Assembly (NCBI GenBank): GCA_965217565.1
Contig: CBDCIS010000003.1
Location: 248,001 to 312,000 of the forward strand
Direction: 5' to 3'
From: CBDCIS01 sp965217565
GTDB taxonomy: Bacteria; Chloroflexota; Dehalococcoidia; Lucifugimonadales; CATOSD01
Length of the DNA: 64,000 bases
The notes under the pieces are model-generated. The model was not told where the DNA came from. It made no database searches and saw nothing but the letters and a program-made list of their open reading frames with translations. Positions 43,450 through 52,970 of the stretch are shown piece after piece. Each line of letters opens with the position of its first letter. Position 1 is the first letter of the stretch. Position numbers and translations under genes: made by a program.

Positions 43450-44601
43450 CAATGCATTCAGTGACAAACGCGCTACGCTTTGGCTTTTATTCGGTTTAGA
43501 GGAAGATACAAACATCGGCCGAATACCGGCGTATTACTGAGTCTGCTGTACCGATTGACTTGGATCGTGGCGAGGAGGAGTTCTGAGCAGAACTGCTCTA
43601 GACATCAGGAACGTGTATGCCACAGTTTCAGTCATTCCGCGCGCTTCCTGCATATCTACGGAGCCTGGCCAGCCTTGCCCACCACTCTGGTGCTGGTGGT
43701 TGTGGGCTGTGATGGTGGCAGTCCGCTTCCGACTCCGGATCCTCGAATCGATCATCTCCAGCAGGCGAACAGGCAGATGATGTCGGGAAGTTCATTACGC
43801 AGGTTACGAAGCCGGATCTCGGTCCTGCGCCATCAATCACACCAATCCCCAACCGCGCTCCCGTCTCCTACAAGGACATCGACCGCTACATCTGGGCCTA
43901 AGGCAACGTGAACACCCACACCCACCGGCAACCCTAATTCTTACACCCACTCCGGGCCCGGCGCTGGCCGAGATCAGGGAGGTGTTCGACGCAAGCATCG
44001 CTACAGCGGTAGCGGCCATTCCGACGCCTGCACTCGGACCAACCGTGCAAGATATTCAGAGCATGGTAGAGCAGGAGAGCGCTGTTGCTATAGTACCCTT
44101 CTCTCGCACCGACGCCGCTCAGAGGACCGTTTGTTGTCCGGCATCCCTACAGACAGGCTGCGACTGGCCATTTGGGCCTTCAGGTTCTTGGCTCGTCACC
44201 GCAACTCGTCGATAACTCCCGGAAGGCTCTCATGGCTTGCGTATTTCAGGTCTGCAACAGGTTTTCAATACTCCCATATGCCACAACCCCCTCCCACTGG
44301 CGCTAGCATTTTTCAGCCCTTTCTCATCTAATCTGAACAGCTACAATGCTACTGTCTCCCTCGCAACAGCCACGGACTTGCGGCGTTCTATGTTTTCAAA
44401 ACTCTATTGTGATGTGCAAACTCGTAAGATATGATGCACGCCATAAAGGCGCCACTGAAGGATGAGAATGCTTGACGTTCATGCCGAAGGCGGAGGAAGG
44501 CGGTTCTAGGAACTCCAATGGCTACATTATGAGCTAAACGCCCCTGGATACGGGCCTTCACCGGTATGACCGGAGGACCCTTCACACGAGAAAGACAGCA
44601 G
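43450..44601. other. 1.1-kb region with remains of a lipoprotein-like gene
   Basis: No intact gene. On the plus strand pieces look like a decayed secreted protein: TTLVLVVVGCDGGSPLPTPDPRIDHL (lipobox-like, near 43680-43760), then in other frames a Pro/Thr-rich part (LILTPTPGPALAEIREVFDASIATAVAAIPTPALGPTVQDI, about 43930-44060) that resembles the linkers of lipoproteins in this genome. The pieces are in different frames. The rest shows nothing recognisable. Confidence 0.4.
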
Positions 44602-45087
44602 ATGACTTCGAGCGACGGACTGTACAACATAAACATCACCGTAAATGGCAGCGAGTACAACCTCGAAGTGCCTGCTCAGCGCACGTTGGTTGATCTGCTA
44701 AGGTATGACCTCGAACTCACAGGCACAAAGGAGTCGTGTGGCATTGGTGTATGCGGGGTCTGCACCGTGGAGGTCGACGGGCGCATCATCGCCTCCTGCA
44801 TTGCTCTGGCATTGCAGGTTCAGGGAACTGAGGTAACAACGATCGAGGGCCTAGCTAACCAAGAAACGCTGCTTCCCCTACAGAAGAGCTTCATCGAAAA
44901 CGGCGGCTTCCAGTGCGGGATCTGTACTCCGGGACAGGTAATCGCCGCAAAGGCACTGCTCGATGTCAATCCTGATCCGAGTCAAGAAGAGGTCAAGGAG
45001 TGGATGATGGGTAATCTCTGCCGTTGCACAGGCTACTATCAGATTGTGGATTCTGTTATGAGGGCGATAGAGGCTCCACGCCGCTAG
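44602..45087 (+). CDS. [2Fe-2S] small subunit of xanthine dehydrogenase/CO dehydrogenase family
   Basis: A 161-residue iron-sulfur subunit: the plant-type ferredoxin cluster Cys46, 51, 54, 66 (CGIGVCGVC then C) and the second cluster Cys105, 108, 140, 142 (CGICTPG, LCRCTGY). It passes electrons from the Mo site to FAD. An upstream ATG at 44566 is in frame; 44602 matches the family length better, though neither has a strong ribosome binding site. The FAD subunit follows after 4 bp and a CoxG-like gene after that; the Mo subunit is at 35372-37621. Confidence 0.9.
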   Translation: MTSSDGLYNINITVNGSEYNLEVPAQRTLVDLLRYDLELTGTKESCGIGVCGVCTVEVDGRIIASCIALALQVQGTEVTTIEGLANQETLLPLQKSFIENGGFQCGICTPGQVIAAKALLDVNPDPSQEEVKEWMMGNLCRCTGYYQIVDSVMRAIEAPRR

Positions 45088-45091
45088 ACCC

Positions 45092-45949
45092 ATGCAGAAC
45101 TTTCATTTCCACACGCCAAGGAATGTAGAGGAGGCTCTCGAGCTACTATCGAGATATGGCGCGGATGCGCGGCCTTTCGCGGGCGGCACCGCTCTGGTCA
45201 ATCTCATGAAACAGTCACTCGTCTTTGCCGAGCACATTGTGAGTCTTCAGAACATCTCTGACCTCCGCAGCATCGCTTTGAGTGACGGTGAGTTGCACAT
45301 AGGCGCGCTGGTCACACACACGGAGGTCTATGCATCCCACATTGTGAAAGAACACTCGCCCCTTCTGAGTGAGGCCTACGGAAAGGTCGCCACGGTGCGT
45401 ATTCGCAATATCGCTACCGTTGGGGGCGGGCTTGCTCACGCCGATCCTGCGCAGGACCCACCTCCGGCGCTAATTGTTTCAGGCGTCAAAGTTCGCCTCG
45501 CTTCCGTACGGGGCGAACGGGTGTTGCCCGTGGAAGACCTGTTCAGCGATTACTATGAGACGGCAATCAGGCATGACGAAATCATCGCAGAGCTTATTGT
45601 TCCAGCAACTTCTGATGCTACTCACGGCGTATATCTGAAATTTCTGCCTCGAACAGCCGATGACTACGCAACGGTGGGCGTCGCCGCCTTGGCTCGGCTG
45701 ACGGACGGCCGTTTCAGCGACGTGCGCGTGGCGTTGAACGCCGTCGCCCCGACTCCGGTGCGTGCGAATGCCGTGGAGGACGCTCTTACGGGTATGCCAG
45801 TGAACCAGGACTTGATAGTTGAAGCTGCTCAATTGGTCCACCAGTACCTGAATCCCCTGGATGATTTCCGAGGCTCTTCAGAGTACAAACGCGAAATGGC
45901 GGTGGTGTTCACGCAACGAGCGCTGAGGCAGGTGTCGAGGCTTACATAG
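45092..45949 (+). CDS. FAD-binding medium subunit of xanthine dehydrogenase/CO dehydrogenase family
   Basis: A 285-residue flavoprotein subunit: FHTPRNVEEALELLSRYGADARPFAGGTALV (FAD loop), RIRNIATVGGGLAHADPAQDPPPALI (second FAD motif, family form TIGGNxxxADPAxDxPxxL) and the C-terminal CO_deh_flav_C domain with DFRGSSEYKREMAVVFTQRAL. It begins 4 bp after the iron-sulfur subunit stop, so the two are translationally linked. Confidence 0.9.
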   Translation: MQNFHFHTPRNVEEALELLSRYGADARPFAGGTALVNLMKQSLVFAEHIVSLQNISDLRSIALSDGELHIGALVTHTEVYASHIVKEHSPLLSEAYGKVATVRIRNIATVGGGLAHADPAQDPPPALIVSGVKVRLASVRGERVLPVEDLFSDYYETAIRHDEIIAELIVPATSDATHGVYLKFLPRTADDYATVGVAALARLTDGRFSDVRVALNAVAPTPVRANAVEDALTGMPVNQDLIVEAAQLVHQYLNPLDDFRGSSEYKREMAVVFTQRALRQVSRLT

Positions 45950-45950
45950 C

Positions 45951-46397
45951 GTGAGATTTGAACACTCTATAATCGTTGACGCCAACCCAGAAGAGGTCCG
46001 GGCCTTTCTGGAAGACTTTCCGAGAACTGCCCTCCTTATGCCCGATGTGAATGAGGTGCGGGAGTTGTGTAGTGGCAGCTTTGAGGGCACTATGCGGGTC
46101 CGGGTCGGCCCTATTAGTCTAAATCTTACGGGTACGATCGTAGTGGAATATCAGCATGACAAATGGGACATGCACGCGAATGCGCAAGATAGGCGAGCTG
46201 GAGGTGTGCGCGCCAACATAGAGGTTGTTTTGGTCGAGAAGTCCCACGCCGCGCCTGAGCTAAGGATATCGGCGGACGTTCAACTTATGGGACGCTTAGG
46301 TGAGCTCGGTCTACCACTTATCAGGCGCATGGCCGATTCGGCTATTCAGGGGTTCGCGGAGAATCTCAAGCGCGCAATGTCTTTTGAAGAGAGATAA
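45951..46397 (+). CDS. CoxG-like SRPBCC protein
   Basis: A 148-residue protein with the CoxG/polyketide-cyclase-like fold: FEHSIIVDANPEEVRAFLEDFPRTALLMPDV at the start, a GPISLNLTGTIVVEY central strand and a C-terminal helix with MADSAIQGFAENLKRAM. It starts with GTG one base after the FAD-subunit stop. CoxG proteins accompany molybdenum CO dehydrogenases and act in membrane attachment or maturation; here it probably serves the same complex. Confidence 0.8.
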   Translation: MRFEHSIIVDANPEEVRAFLEDFPRTALLMPDVNEVRELCSGSFEGTMRVRVGPISLNLTGTIVVEYQHDKWDMHANAQDRRAGGVRANIEVVLVEKSHAAPELRISADVQLMGRLGELGLPLIRRMADSAIQGFAENLKRAMSFEER

Positions 46398-46438
46398 TCG
46401 GAGTAACTATTGATGAAGGAGATCAGAGCGTCAAGTGA

Positions 46439-47606
46439 TACCATTTGATGATAAAGAGACCTGGAAGTATCTGGCGATGTCCTAATAGTTCATCCATGCT
46501 CTAGCCAACACAGGGTGTTGGAGGGCATCATGATGATGGGTCGACCTCTTCGAATCGATTGGAGTCGGGAGGATACGCCGGAGGCGCTGAAGGCAGCCTA
46601 CCGGTCAGAACGTGACACTGGCCTTCGTACTCGACTGCATGGACTGTGGCTGGTCCGGTCGGGATGGCAGCTCGGTAAGGCGGCAGGAGCGGTGGGAGTC
46701 CACTACCGGACGGTGCAGACATGGGTGGGTTGGTATAGAGAAGGTGGTGTGGAGGGAGTACTGTCGCACAAGATGGGAGGCAGGGGCAAACCGCGCTTTC
46801 TGAGCACAGATGAAGAACGGGAGTTGACCGAGGAGGTGTCGACAGGGCGATTCAAGACGGCGGGAGAGAGCAGGGACTGGATAGAGTCCGAGTATGGAGT
46901 GAGCTACAAGTTGGGCAGCGTCTATGGTCTGCTTGAGAGGTTGGGATGCAGCCCGAAGGTACCGAGGGGTCGTCATGAGAAGGCAGACATAGGTGCGCAG
47001 GAGTCGTGGAAAAAGGGGGCCTCAGTCGTTGCCTTGCCAGAGCGGGCGTGAGTTCTGAGACGGCCTTTGGCTTTGCCGATGAGATGCGAGTGGGGTTGCG
47101 GGGGATGGTCCGTAGGGTATGGGGTCGTCGTGGAGTGAAGGTACATCAGCGAGTGCAGTTGGTGTACAAGTGGACGTACCTGTTCTTGGTGGTAGACGTT
47201 CGGAGGGGCAGGCTGCTGTGGAGTTGGATCGACTCGATGAAGTCTGCGGCTATAGCGGTGGCAGTCGATAGCTTGAAGCATCACTCGGATATCGAGGCCC
47301 TGGTGTGGGATGGGGCGCGTGGTCACCGGGGCGAGATGGTACGGAGTGTTGGACTCGCAACGATCGTCCAGCCGCCATACAGTCCTGAGTTGAATCCCGC
47401 TGAACGGGTCTTCCAAGAGGTCCGCAGATGGGTGGAGGGCAGAACATACTGGGGCATAGAGGAGAAGATGGAGGCGGTTGATGCCTACCTGGGTGAGCTT
47501 AAATCTGATCCGGGCCGGGTGCGGTCGCTCACCGCCTGGAGTTGGATCGAACGTACAACGCGAAGTCTTCCCGCACACTATGCGGCCTCGTCAACATGAA
47601 ATGGTA
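46439..47606 (+). mobile_element. IS630-family insertion sequence, copy 1
   Basis: 1168 bp, from TACCATTTGATG to GAAATGGTA, with short inverted ends (TACCATTT/AAATGGTA) that include the TA target. It is in tandem with copy 2, only TTA (47607-47609) between them. Confidence 0.85.
46533..47599 (+). CDS. IS630-family transposase in two frames, copy 1
   Basis: Frame 1 (46533-47051) has the helix-turn-helix part (GWQLGKAAGAVGVHYRTVQTWVGWYREGGVEGVL, winged-helix YGVSYKLGSVYGLLERLG). Frame 2 (47006-47599) has the DDE domain: FADEMRVGL (Asp), VWDGARGHRGE (Asp) and YSPELNPAERVFQEVRRWV (Glu). They are joined by a -1 slip at A AAG GGG within GGAAAAAGGGGGCC (about 47008-47021), giving the family motif WKKGGL. 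The first ATG of the GGAGGG-preceded run is uncertain (46530 or 46533). Confidence 0.85.
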
Positions 47607-47609
47607 TTA

Positions 47610-48776
47610 TACCATTTGATGATAACAAGACCTGGAAGTATCTAGCGATGTCCTAATAGTTCATCCATGCTCTAGCCGACATACAGTGTTGGAGGGTATC
47701 AGATGATCGGACGACCGCTTCGAATAGATTGGCATGGGGAGGATACACCGGAGGCGCTGAAGGCGGCCTACCGGGCAGAACGTGACACTAGCCTTCGTAC
47801 TCGACTCCATGGACTGTGGCTGGTCCGGTCGGGATGGCAGTTCGGTAAGGCGGCAGGAGCGGTGGGAGTCCACTACCGGACGGTGCAGACATGGGTGGGT
47901 TGGTATAGAGAAGGTGGTGTGGAGGGAGTACTGTCGCACAAGATGGGAGGCAGGGGCAAACCGCGCTTTCTGAGCACAGATGAAGAACGGGAGTTGACCG
48001 AGGAGGTGTCGACAGGGCGATTCAAGACGGCGGGAGAGAGCAGGGACTGGATAGAGTCCGAGTATGGAGTGAGCTACAAGTTGGGCAGCGTCTATGGTCT
48101 GCTTGAGAGGTTGGGATGCAGCCCGAAGGTACCGAGGGGTCGTCATGAGAAGGCAGACATAGGTGCGCAGGAGTCGTGGAAAAAGGGGGCCTCAGTCGTT
48201 GCCTTGCCAGAGCGGGCGTGAGTTCTGAGACGGCCTTTGGCTTTGCCGATGAGATGCGAGTGGGGTTGCGGGGGATGGTCCGTAGGGTATGGGGTCGTCG
48301 TGGAGTGAAGGTACATCAGCGAGTGCAGTTGGTGTACAAGTGGACGTACCTGTTCTTGGTGGTAGACGTTCGGAGGGGCAGGCTGCTGTGGAGTTGGATC
48401 GACTCGATGAAGTCTGCGGCTATAGCGGTGGCAGTCGATAGCTTGAAGCATCACTCGGATATCGAGGCCCTGGTGTGGGATGGGGCGCGTGGTCACCGGG
48501 GCGAGATGGTACGGAGTGTTGGACTCGCAACGATCGTCCAGCCGCCATACAGTCCTGAGTTGAATCCCGCTGAACGGGTCTTCCAAGAGGTCCGCAGATG
48601 GGTGGAGGGCAGAACATACTGGGGCATAGAGGAGAAGATGGAGGCGGTTGATGCCTACCTGGGTGAGCTTAAATCTGATCCGGGCCGGGTGCGGTCGCTC
48701 ACCGCCTGGAGTTGGATCGAACGTACAACGCGAAGTCTTCCCGCACACTATGCGGCCTCGTCAACATGAAATGGTA
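47610..48776 (+). mobile_element. IS630-family insertion sequence, copy 2
   Basis: 1167 bp with the same ends as copy 1. The last roughly 925 bp (from about 47853) are identical to copy 1, the first 230 bp differ at about 20 positions plus one indel. Confidence 0.85.
47703..48769 (+). CDS. IS630-family transposase in two frames, copy 2
   Basis: ATG 47703 follows GGAGGG at 7-8 bases. Frame 1 ends at 48221 and frame 2 (48176-48769) is identical to copy 1, with the same slippery A AAG GGG. N-terminal differences from copy 1 include MIGRPLRIDWHGED against MMGRPLRIDWSRED. Both copies keep all catalytic residues. Confidence 0.85.
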
Positions 48777-49263
48777 TTACATACGATGATACCCTTACAG
48801 GGACGCGATGAAACCGCGTAGCCACTGCGACCATGCCTCCCTGTTGTAGGTCGCCTGGAGCATATCGGTCGCCATTGATGACGTGCAGACTGAGAACGTC
48901 TATATTGGCAACCATCAAAAATGGGACTGCGATAATCTCACACGGGTCAATTCGGCTCGGGCCTGACTCGAAGTGGGACTGGCGCAATGCCCTCTCAGCG
49001 AACGCAACAACTGTTAGCAACCAGCAAGAATGGGACGCTGTGAGAGCCGAGAGATCAGAGGTCTGATTGAAGTCTCGTCTGCTCCTTCTGAGTCAATGTC
49101 ACTCCTTCCATGGGGTGACATTTTCCCTGACCATTTAGCTACTGACATAATCGTAGAACAACAACATTGTCATCCCCAATCTTTGTACCACGTGTTATGG
49201 TAATCCGACAAGCACAGGGACATGCCCAACGGTCAGGACAGCCTCGAACGCTGGCTGGACTTA
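48777..49263. other. Spacer between IS630 copy 2 and an IS5-family element
   Basis: No recognisable gene. An ATG at 49222 preceded by AGGGA opens MPNGQDSLERWLD and runs into the IS at 49261; reading across the target site it continues at 50193 (see that feature). Confidence 0.35.
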
Positions 49264-50189
49264 GAGCCTATCCGACAACTCCGGCAGCGCGATATGTTAT
49301 CCAGGCACAGGCAAAGTGGAGCATAGCAAGATAGTTGTCCAAACGCTTCTCCCAACGGATGAGCAGGCGTCTGAACCGATTCAGCCAGCTATGGCTGCGC
49401 TCGACCACCCAACGGCGGGCGCGGTAACCGGGGAGGGTCTGTTGTTCCTCCCGCTCTTGGCCTCGGCTGCGGATGTGGGCTGTGTATCCGTACCGTGCCG
49501 CCAGCTGCTCAACCTCAGCAAAGTCATAGCCCTTGTCCAGACACAGATGCTGAGGTTGTCCGGGTCGGGGAACCGGACGTTCCGCCACCATAGATTCGAA
49601 TGTCGGCTCAACCATCTTCATGTCGTGGCGGTTGGCTCCATCCACACACACCCCTATGGGAATACCGTTCCCCTCTGTCAACAGACTGCGTTTGGTCCCC
49701 TTCTTGCCCCGGTCTGTAGGGTTTGGCCCAGTGCCCTCACCCCCCGAGCGGAGCCTTTGTCATGGCTCCATCCATTGCCTGCCACTGCCAATCTATTCCA
49801 TGCAGTTGGTCGTATTCAGACAACCCTCGCTCCCACAACTCCTCGAAGACTCCGGCGGCTCGCCAACGCTGGAATCGGTCATGCACAGTGCTCGGAGCAC
49901 CGAACGTGCGAGGCAACGCTTTCCACTGGCAGCCGGTCCGCAGCACGTAGAAGATTCCATCCATACACTCTCGAGCAGGTTTCCATGGCCTCCCGCCCTT
50001 CGGACTCGTCTCCTCTGCAGGCAGCAACGGCTCAATCCTCTCCCACAGAGCATCGGGAATCCGCCAATCAGCGCCTACGCCTCCATGATCGATCTTCGAC
50101 ATGTCTTTCCTCCACTCAAGTAGAATGGAGAAAGTTTATCCAAAGTCTCTGATATCCAGCAAGGACAATTAAGGTTATCGGATAGGCTC
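49264..50189 (-). mobile_element. Second IS5-family insertion sequence
   Basis: 926 bp, inverted repeats GAGCCTATCCGACAAC/GTTATCGGATAGGCTC (one mismatch) and a TTA target duplication (49261-49263, 50190-50192). Different from IS5 copies A-C. Confidence 0.9.
49268..50102 (-). pseudogene. IS5-family transposase, split by one extra base
   Basis: Part 1 (50102-49737) has WRIPDALWERIEPLLP, GCQWKALPRTFG and AMDGAMTKAPLGG (first Asp). The run of six G (minus strand) shifts the frame to a stop; with five G it would continue GGEGTGPNPTDRGKKGTKRSLL into part 2 (to 49268), with CLDKGYD (second Asp) and WVVERSHSWLNRFRRL (Glu). An extra G is the simplest explanation, though slippage on the G run cannot be excluded. 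Confidence 0.75.
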
Positions 50190-50192
50190 TTA

Positions 50193-50450
50193 GCTACCGT
50201 GTTGCCCTCCAATATCACCACCTCTCTTGGGAGGTCAGGTCACTTATCTAGGCTTACAGTTCAACTACCAACTCGAAAGTTCTACGTCAGTAAGGTCAGG
50301 TGTACCAGACTGGACAACATCGAGAACCTTCGTGCTCAGGTTCAGGTTGGCGGTATAGCCCCGCTAGAGAAATCGCGAATAAGTTCCCTCCCTGCGCCGT
50401 CAGTAACCACTTTGACCGGATTGCACTCTTTCCCCCCAGATTCCGTCTGA
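50193..50450 (+). pseudogene. Downstream part of a reading frame split by the IS5-family element
   Basis: Removing the element and one TTA joins ATG 49222 (14 codons) in frame with this stretch: MPNGQDSLERWLDL, then ATVLPSNITTSLGRSG, to a stop at 50450, about 99 codons in all. No domain is recognised, and the C-terminal part is not strongly protein-like, so this is only a possible disrupted gene. Confidence 0.3.
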
Positions 50451-50693
50451 ATCAGCTTTGATATCGGCCCCATTACATTATGCAATGCGATTCTATTCTC
50501 CTTACAGCCCTGCCACTGCAAAAGTCGCTCCCGACGATTGCACTTTCTTCTTGGCCGCCGTCCACTACTCAGCGTGGATCTGGCGGGGCGATTGTTTAGG
50601 GCGGGCTCCAAATAGTACAATCTGGATCGTCACTGCCAAGCATGGTAGTGGCGAGGCTTTTGAGATAGTCTCTACGCACAGGAGGCGCCCGCG
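50451..50693. other. Intergenic region before the DUF4268 gene
   Basis: No gene recognised; the ribosome binding site of the next gene (AGGAGG) lies at its end, 50680-50685. Confidence 0.4.
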
Positions 50694-52055
50694 TTGGAGC
50701 CGCAGACTTATGACATCATGGCGTTGATAGCTCGAGCCCCCTGGCGCGAGGCGGTTACCTACCGGGACACGTGGCCTCACGAGTACGTGGTGGTCAAGAA
50801 AGACGGCCAGCAGGCTCTGCTGGCCGAGTTCCGTGCGCGGATCGCGCGTGGAGAAGGCGTCGAGTGCCGGTTCTTCGGCCAGAAGCGGAAGTACCTCTTC
50901 CTGGGCGAGCACAAGTACTGGACGATGACGGACTGCCCCTATATAGACCTGGACGCGGACGACTACGTGCTCAACCGCGCGCTGCTGTACCGCGACCGAC
51001 GTGACTTCGTGATCCGGCCGGGGGATACCGGTATGAGAGGAGGAGAGCCTGGTATGGACACTCCCGAAGAAGGAATCGAGCAATTGGACGTCCGCACTAT
51101 GTGGCAGCATGAGGCGCTTGAATTCACGCCCTGGTTGGCTAGGAACCTCGACCTCCTCGGCGAGGAGCTTGGCATGAAGCTGGAGCTGGTCCAGCAGGAA
51201 AAGCAGATAGGTCCGCTGTACCTCGATATCCTGGCGAGAGAGGCCGACGAGGGCGTGCTAGTAGCCATCGAGAACCAGTTGGCGTGGACCGACATCGGCC
51301 ACCTGGGCCAACTGCTCACCTATGCGACGGGAAGCGATGCTCACGTGGCAATATGGGTTGCGCCTGAGTTCAGGTACGAGTATGCCAAAGCCTTGCACCG
51401 GCTCAACGAATGGACCCGCGATGAGATCAGGTTCTACGGCGTCAAGGTCGAGGTCGTCAAGAAGACTGGAGAATCGTGCCCCGAGCCGAGATTCCGCAAG
51501 GTGGTGTATCCTGGCGGCTGGAACAAGGACATTACGCTGCCGTCCGACCCGCCAGTTCCACCGTGCATTCAGAAGTACCGCGACTTCTTCCAGCCGCTGA
51601 TCGCCGAGCTGGTTGGGAGCAACTTTGCCGGTAAGGGTGTCTATCACTTTGACTACACCGGTCGGTTCTTTCCATCCCGTCTCAACAATGGCTTGGGGTA
51701 CGCGGCGTCTCTCGAAGGGAAGAACGATGCCTGGGTGACCCTCCACATTCGAATGGAAGACAAGGAACAAACCAAGTGCCTATTCGACCAATTGCACGCT
51801 GACCGGGAGCAGATTCAAGATGAGATGAAACGGAGCGTCAGTGATGGCCCTGCCCTCGAATGGCACTGGAACAGGTGGGACAACTTAGCTTTCTCCAGCA
51901 TAAACATAAGAAAAGACGGTTCCATAGGCGATTGCGCGAAGAAGCTGGAAGAGACCAGGGAGTGGATGCTCGACCTCCTACCCAAGCTCAAGGACGTCTT
52001 CGATCCGCGTGTGGCTGCTATCCTGGAGCGAGCCACAGCCGTGAATGACGGGTGA
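50694..52055 (+). CDS. DUF4268 nuclease-like protein with extra N-terminal domain
   Basis: TTG 50694 is chosen because AGGAGG stands 8 bases before it. Of 453 residues, 1-110 form one domain (RAPWREAVTYRDTWPHEYVV, ECRFFGQKRKYLFLGEHKYWTM, YVLNRALLYRDRRDF) that I recall as a free-standing small protein in other bacteria. Residues about 130-290 are a PD-(D/E)xK-like region (PLYLDILAREADEGVLVAIENQL then HLGQLLTYATG; Asp and the Glu of IEN as the likely acidic pair, with Asn-Gln where Lys is common). The remainder is the DUF4268 domain (KYRDFFQPLI, WVTLHIRMED, REWMLDLLPKL). Such proteins often occur near restriction or defence genes, but none is adjacent here. Confidence 0.75.
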   Translation: MEPQTYDIMALIARAPWREAVTYRDTWPHEYVVVKKDGQQALLAEFRARIARGEGVECRFFGQKRKYLFLGEHKYWTMTDCPYIDLDADDYVLNRALLYRDRRDFVIRPGDTGMRGGEPGMDTPEEGIEQLDVRTMWQHEALEFTPWLARNLDLLGEELGMKLELVQQEKQIGPLYLDILAREADEGVLVAIENQLAWTDIGHLGQLLTYATGSDAHVAIWVAPEFRYEYAKALHRLNEWTRDEIRFYGVKVEVVKKTGESCPEPRFRKVVYPGGWNKDITLPSDPPVPPCIQKYRDFFQPLIAELVGSNFAGKGVYHFDYTGRFFPSRLNNGLGYAASLEGKNDAWVTLHIRMEDKEQTKCLFDQLHADREQIQDEMKRSVSDGPALEWHWNRWDNLAFSSINIRKDGSIGDCAKKLEETREWMLDLLPKLKDVFDPRVAAILERATAVNDG

Positions 52056-52146
52056 TTGGGAAACGGGCAGGTTGCCATCATCGCCTCAAGTGGTATGATG
52101 TCCAGAACTGAGAAACCGGGAGACCGGGAGAAAGTGAGTTGAGCCA

Positions 52147-52683
52147 ATGCTAGGCAGGATGCTTGGAGCCGCCCGTTTGAGCGCCGACACCTTCGAGGAC
52201 GTGGAGCACGACCGCAGCGCCACCTTGCAAGCGCTGCTCGTGGTGGTCATCGTCGCCATCGCCAGCGGTGTTGGCGGTCTGCTGAGTGGGGAAACGGACA
52301 TCGTCAGAGGACTGATTTTCGGCATAGTCAGAGGAGCGGTGACCTGGGCCGTGTGGGCGCTGGTAGCCTGGCTTGTGGGAACCACAATACTGAAGACCCA
52401 GGAGACCAAGGCCGACTGGGGAGAACTGGCGCGGGGCACGGGGTTCGCCCAGACACCGGGCATTCTCAACGTGCTTGTATTCATACCGCTAGTCGGGCCG
52501 TTCATCGCGACGTTGGTGTTCTTCTGGCAATGGGCAGCCATGGTGGTTGCTGCCCGGCAGAGCCTGGACTACACCTCGACTCTCCGGGCGTTCTTCGTTA
52601 TCCTGATCGCCGCCATTCCTGTCTTCATCATAAACGCGATCATCTTCTCGGTGCTGGGCATCTGGGAGCAGCCCGCGGCCTGA
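52147..52683 (+). CDS. Yip1-domain-like membrane protein
   Basis: A 178-residue polytopic protein with four to five membrane helices (ALLVVVIVAIASGVGGLL, GAVTWAVWALVAWLVGTTIL, ILNVLVFIPLVGPFIATLVFFW, AFFVILIAAIPVFIINAIIF). The conserved layout of bacterial Yip1-like proteins is visible: N-terminal amphipathic FEDVEHD, a W-aromatic patch and the FAQTPG motif before helix 3. Function in bacteria is unknown. It stands alone between the DUF4268 gene and a DUF7662/PIN pair. Confidence 0.75.
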   Translation: MLGRMLGAARLSADTFEDVEHDRSATLQALLVVVIVAIASGVGGLLSGETDIVRGLIFGIVRGAVTWAVWALVAWLVGTTILKTQETKADWGELARGTGFAQTPGILNVLVFIPLVGPFIATLVFFWQWAAMVVAARQSLDYTSTLRAFFVILIAAIPVFIINAIIFSVLGIWEQPAA

Positions 52684-52970
52684 CCGGCCTATGCGGCCGC
52701 GTCCGTCGTCCTTTGCGACCCCAATGTGGCGCGGTTCGAGCGGCGCCAGCCGTCGCCCGAACCGCCTCATCCGCTGCGCGTGTTCGCCCCTCGGCGCCTC
52801 AATCCCGTCCTCGACTGTGCCACGAAGACCTCTGTCCGCACGCTCGCCTGGCTCCACCACTGGTCCGAGAGGAGGTTGGCGCATCGACACACTTGCGCAA
52901 TGGACACTAACTAATTACAATAGTACTGGATGGTCCCCTCAGGCACTTGACGCAGACACGGAGGCTCGGC

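Noticed and set aside
43480..43911. 143-codon plus-strand frame
   Set aside because: Only a short lipobox-like stretch looks protein-like and it breaks into other frames; treated as decayed sequence.
46973..47578. 201-codon minus-strand frame within IS630 copy 1 (also 48143-48748 in copy 2)
   Set aside because: Antisense to the transposase DDE domain, no motifs of its own.
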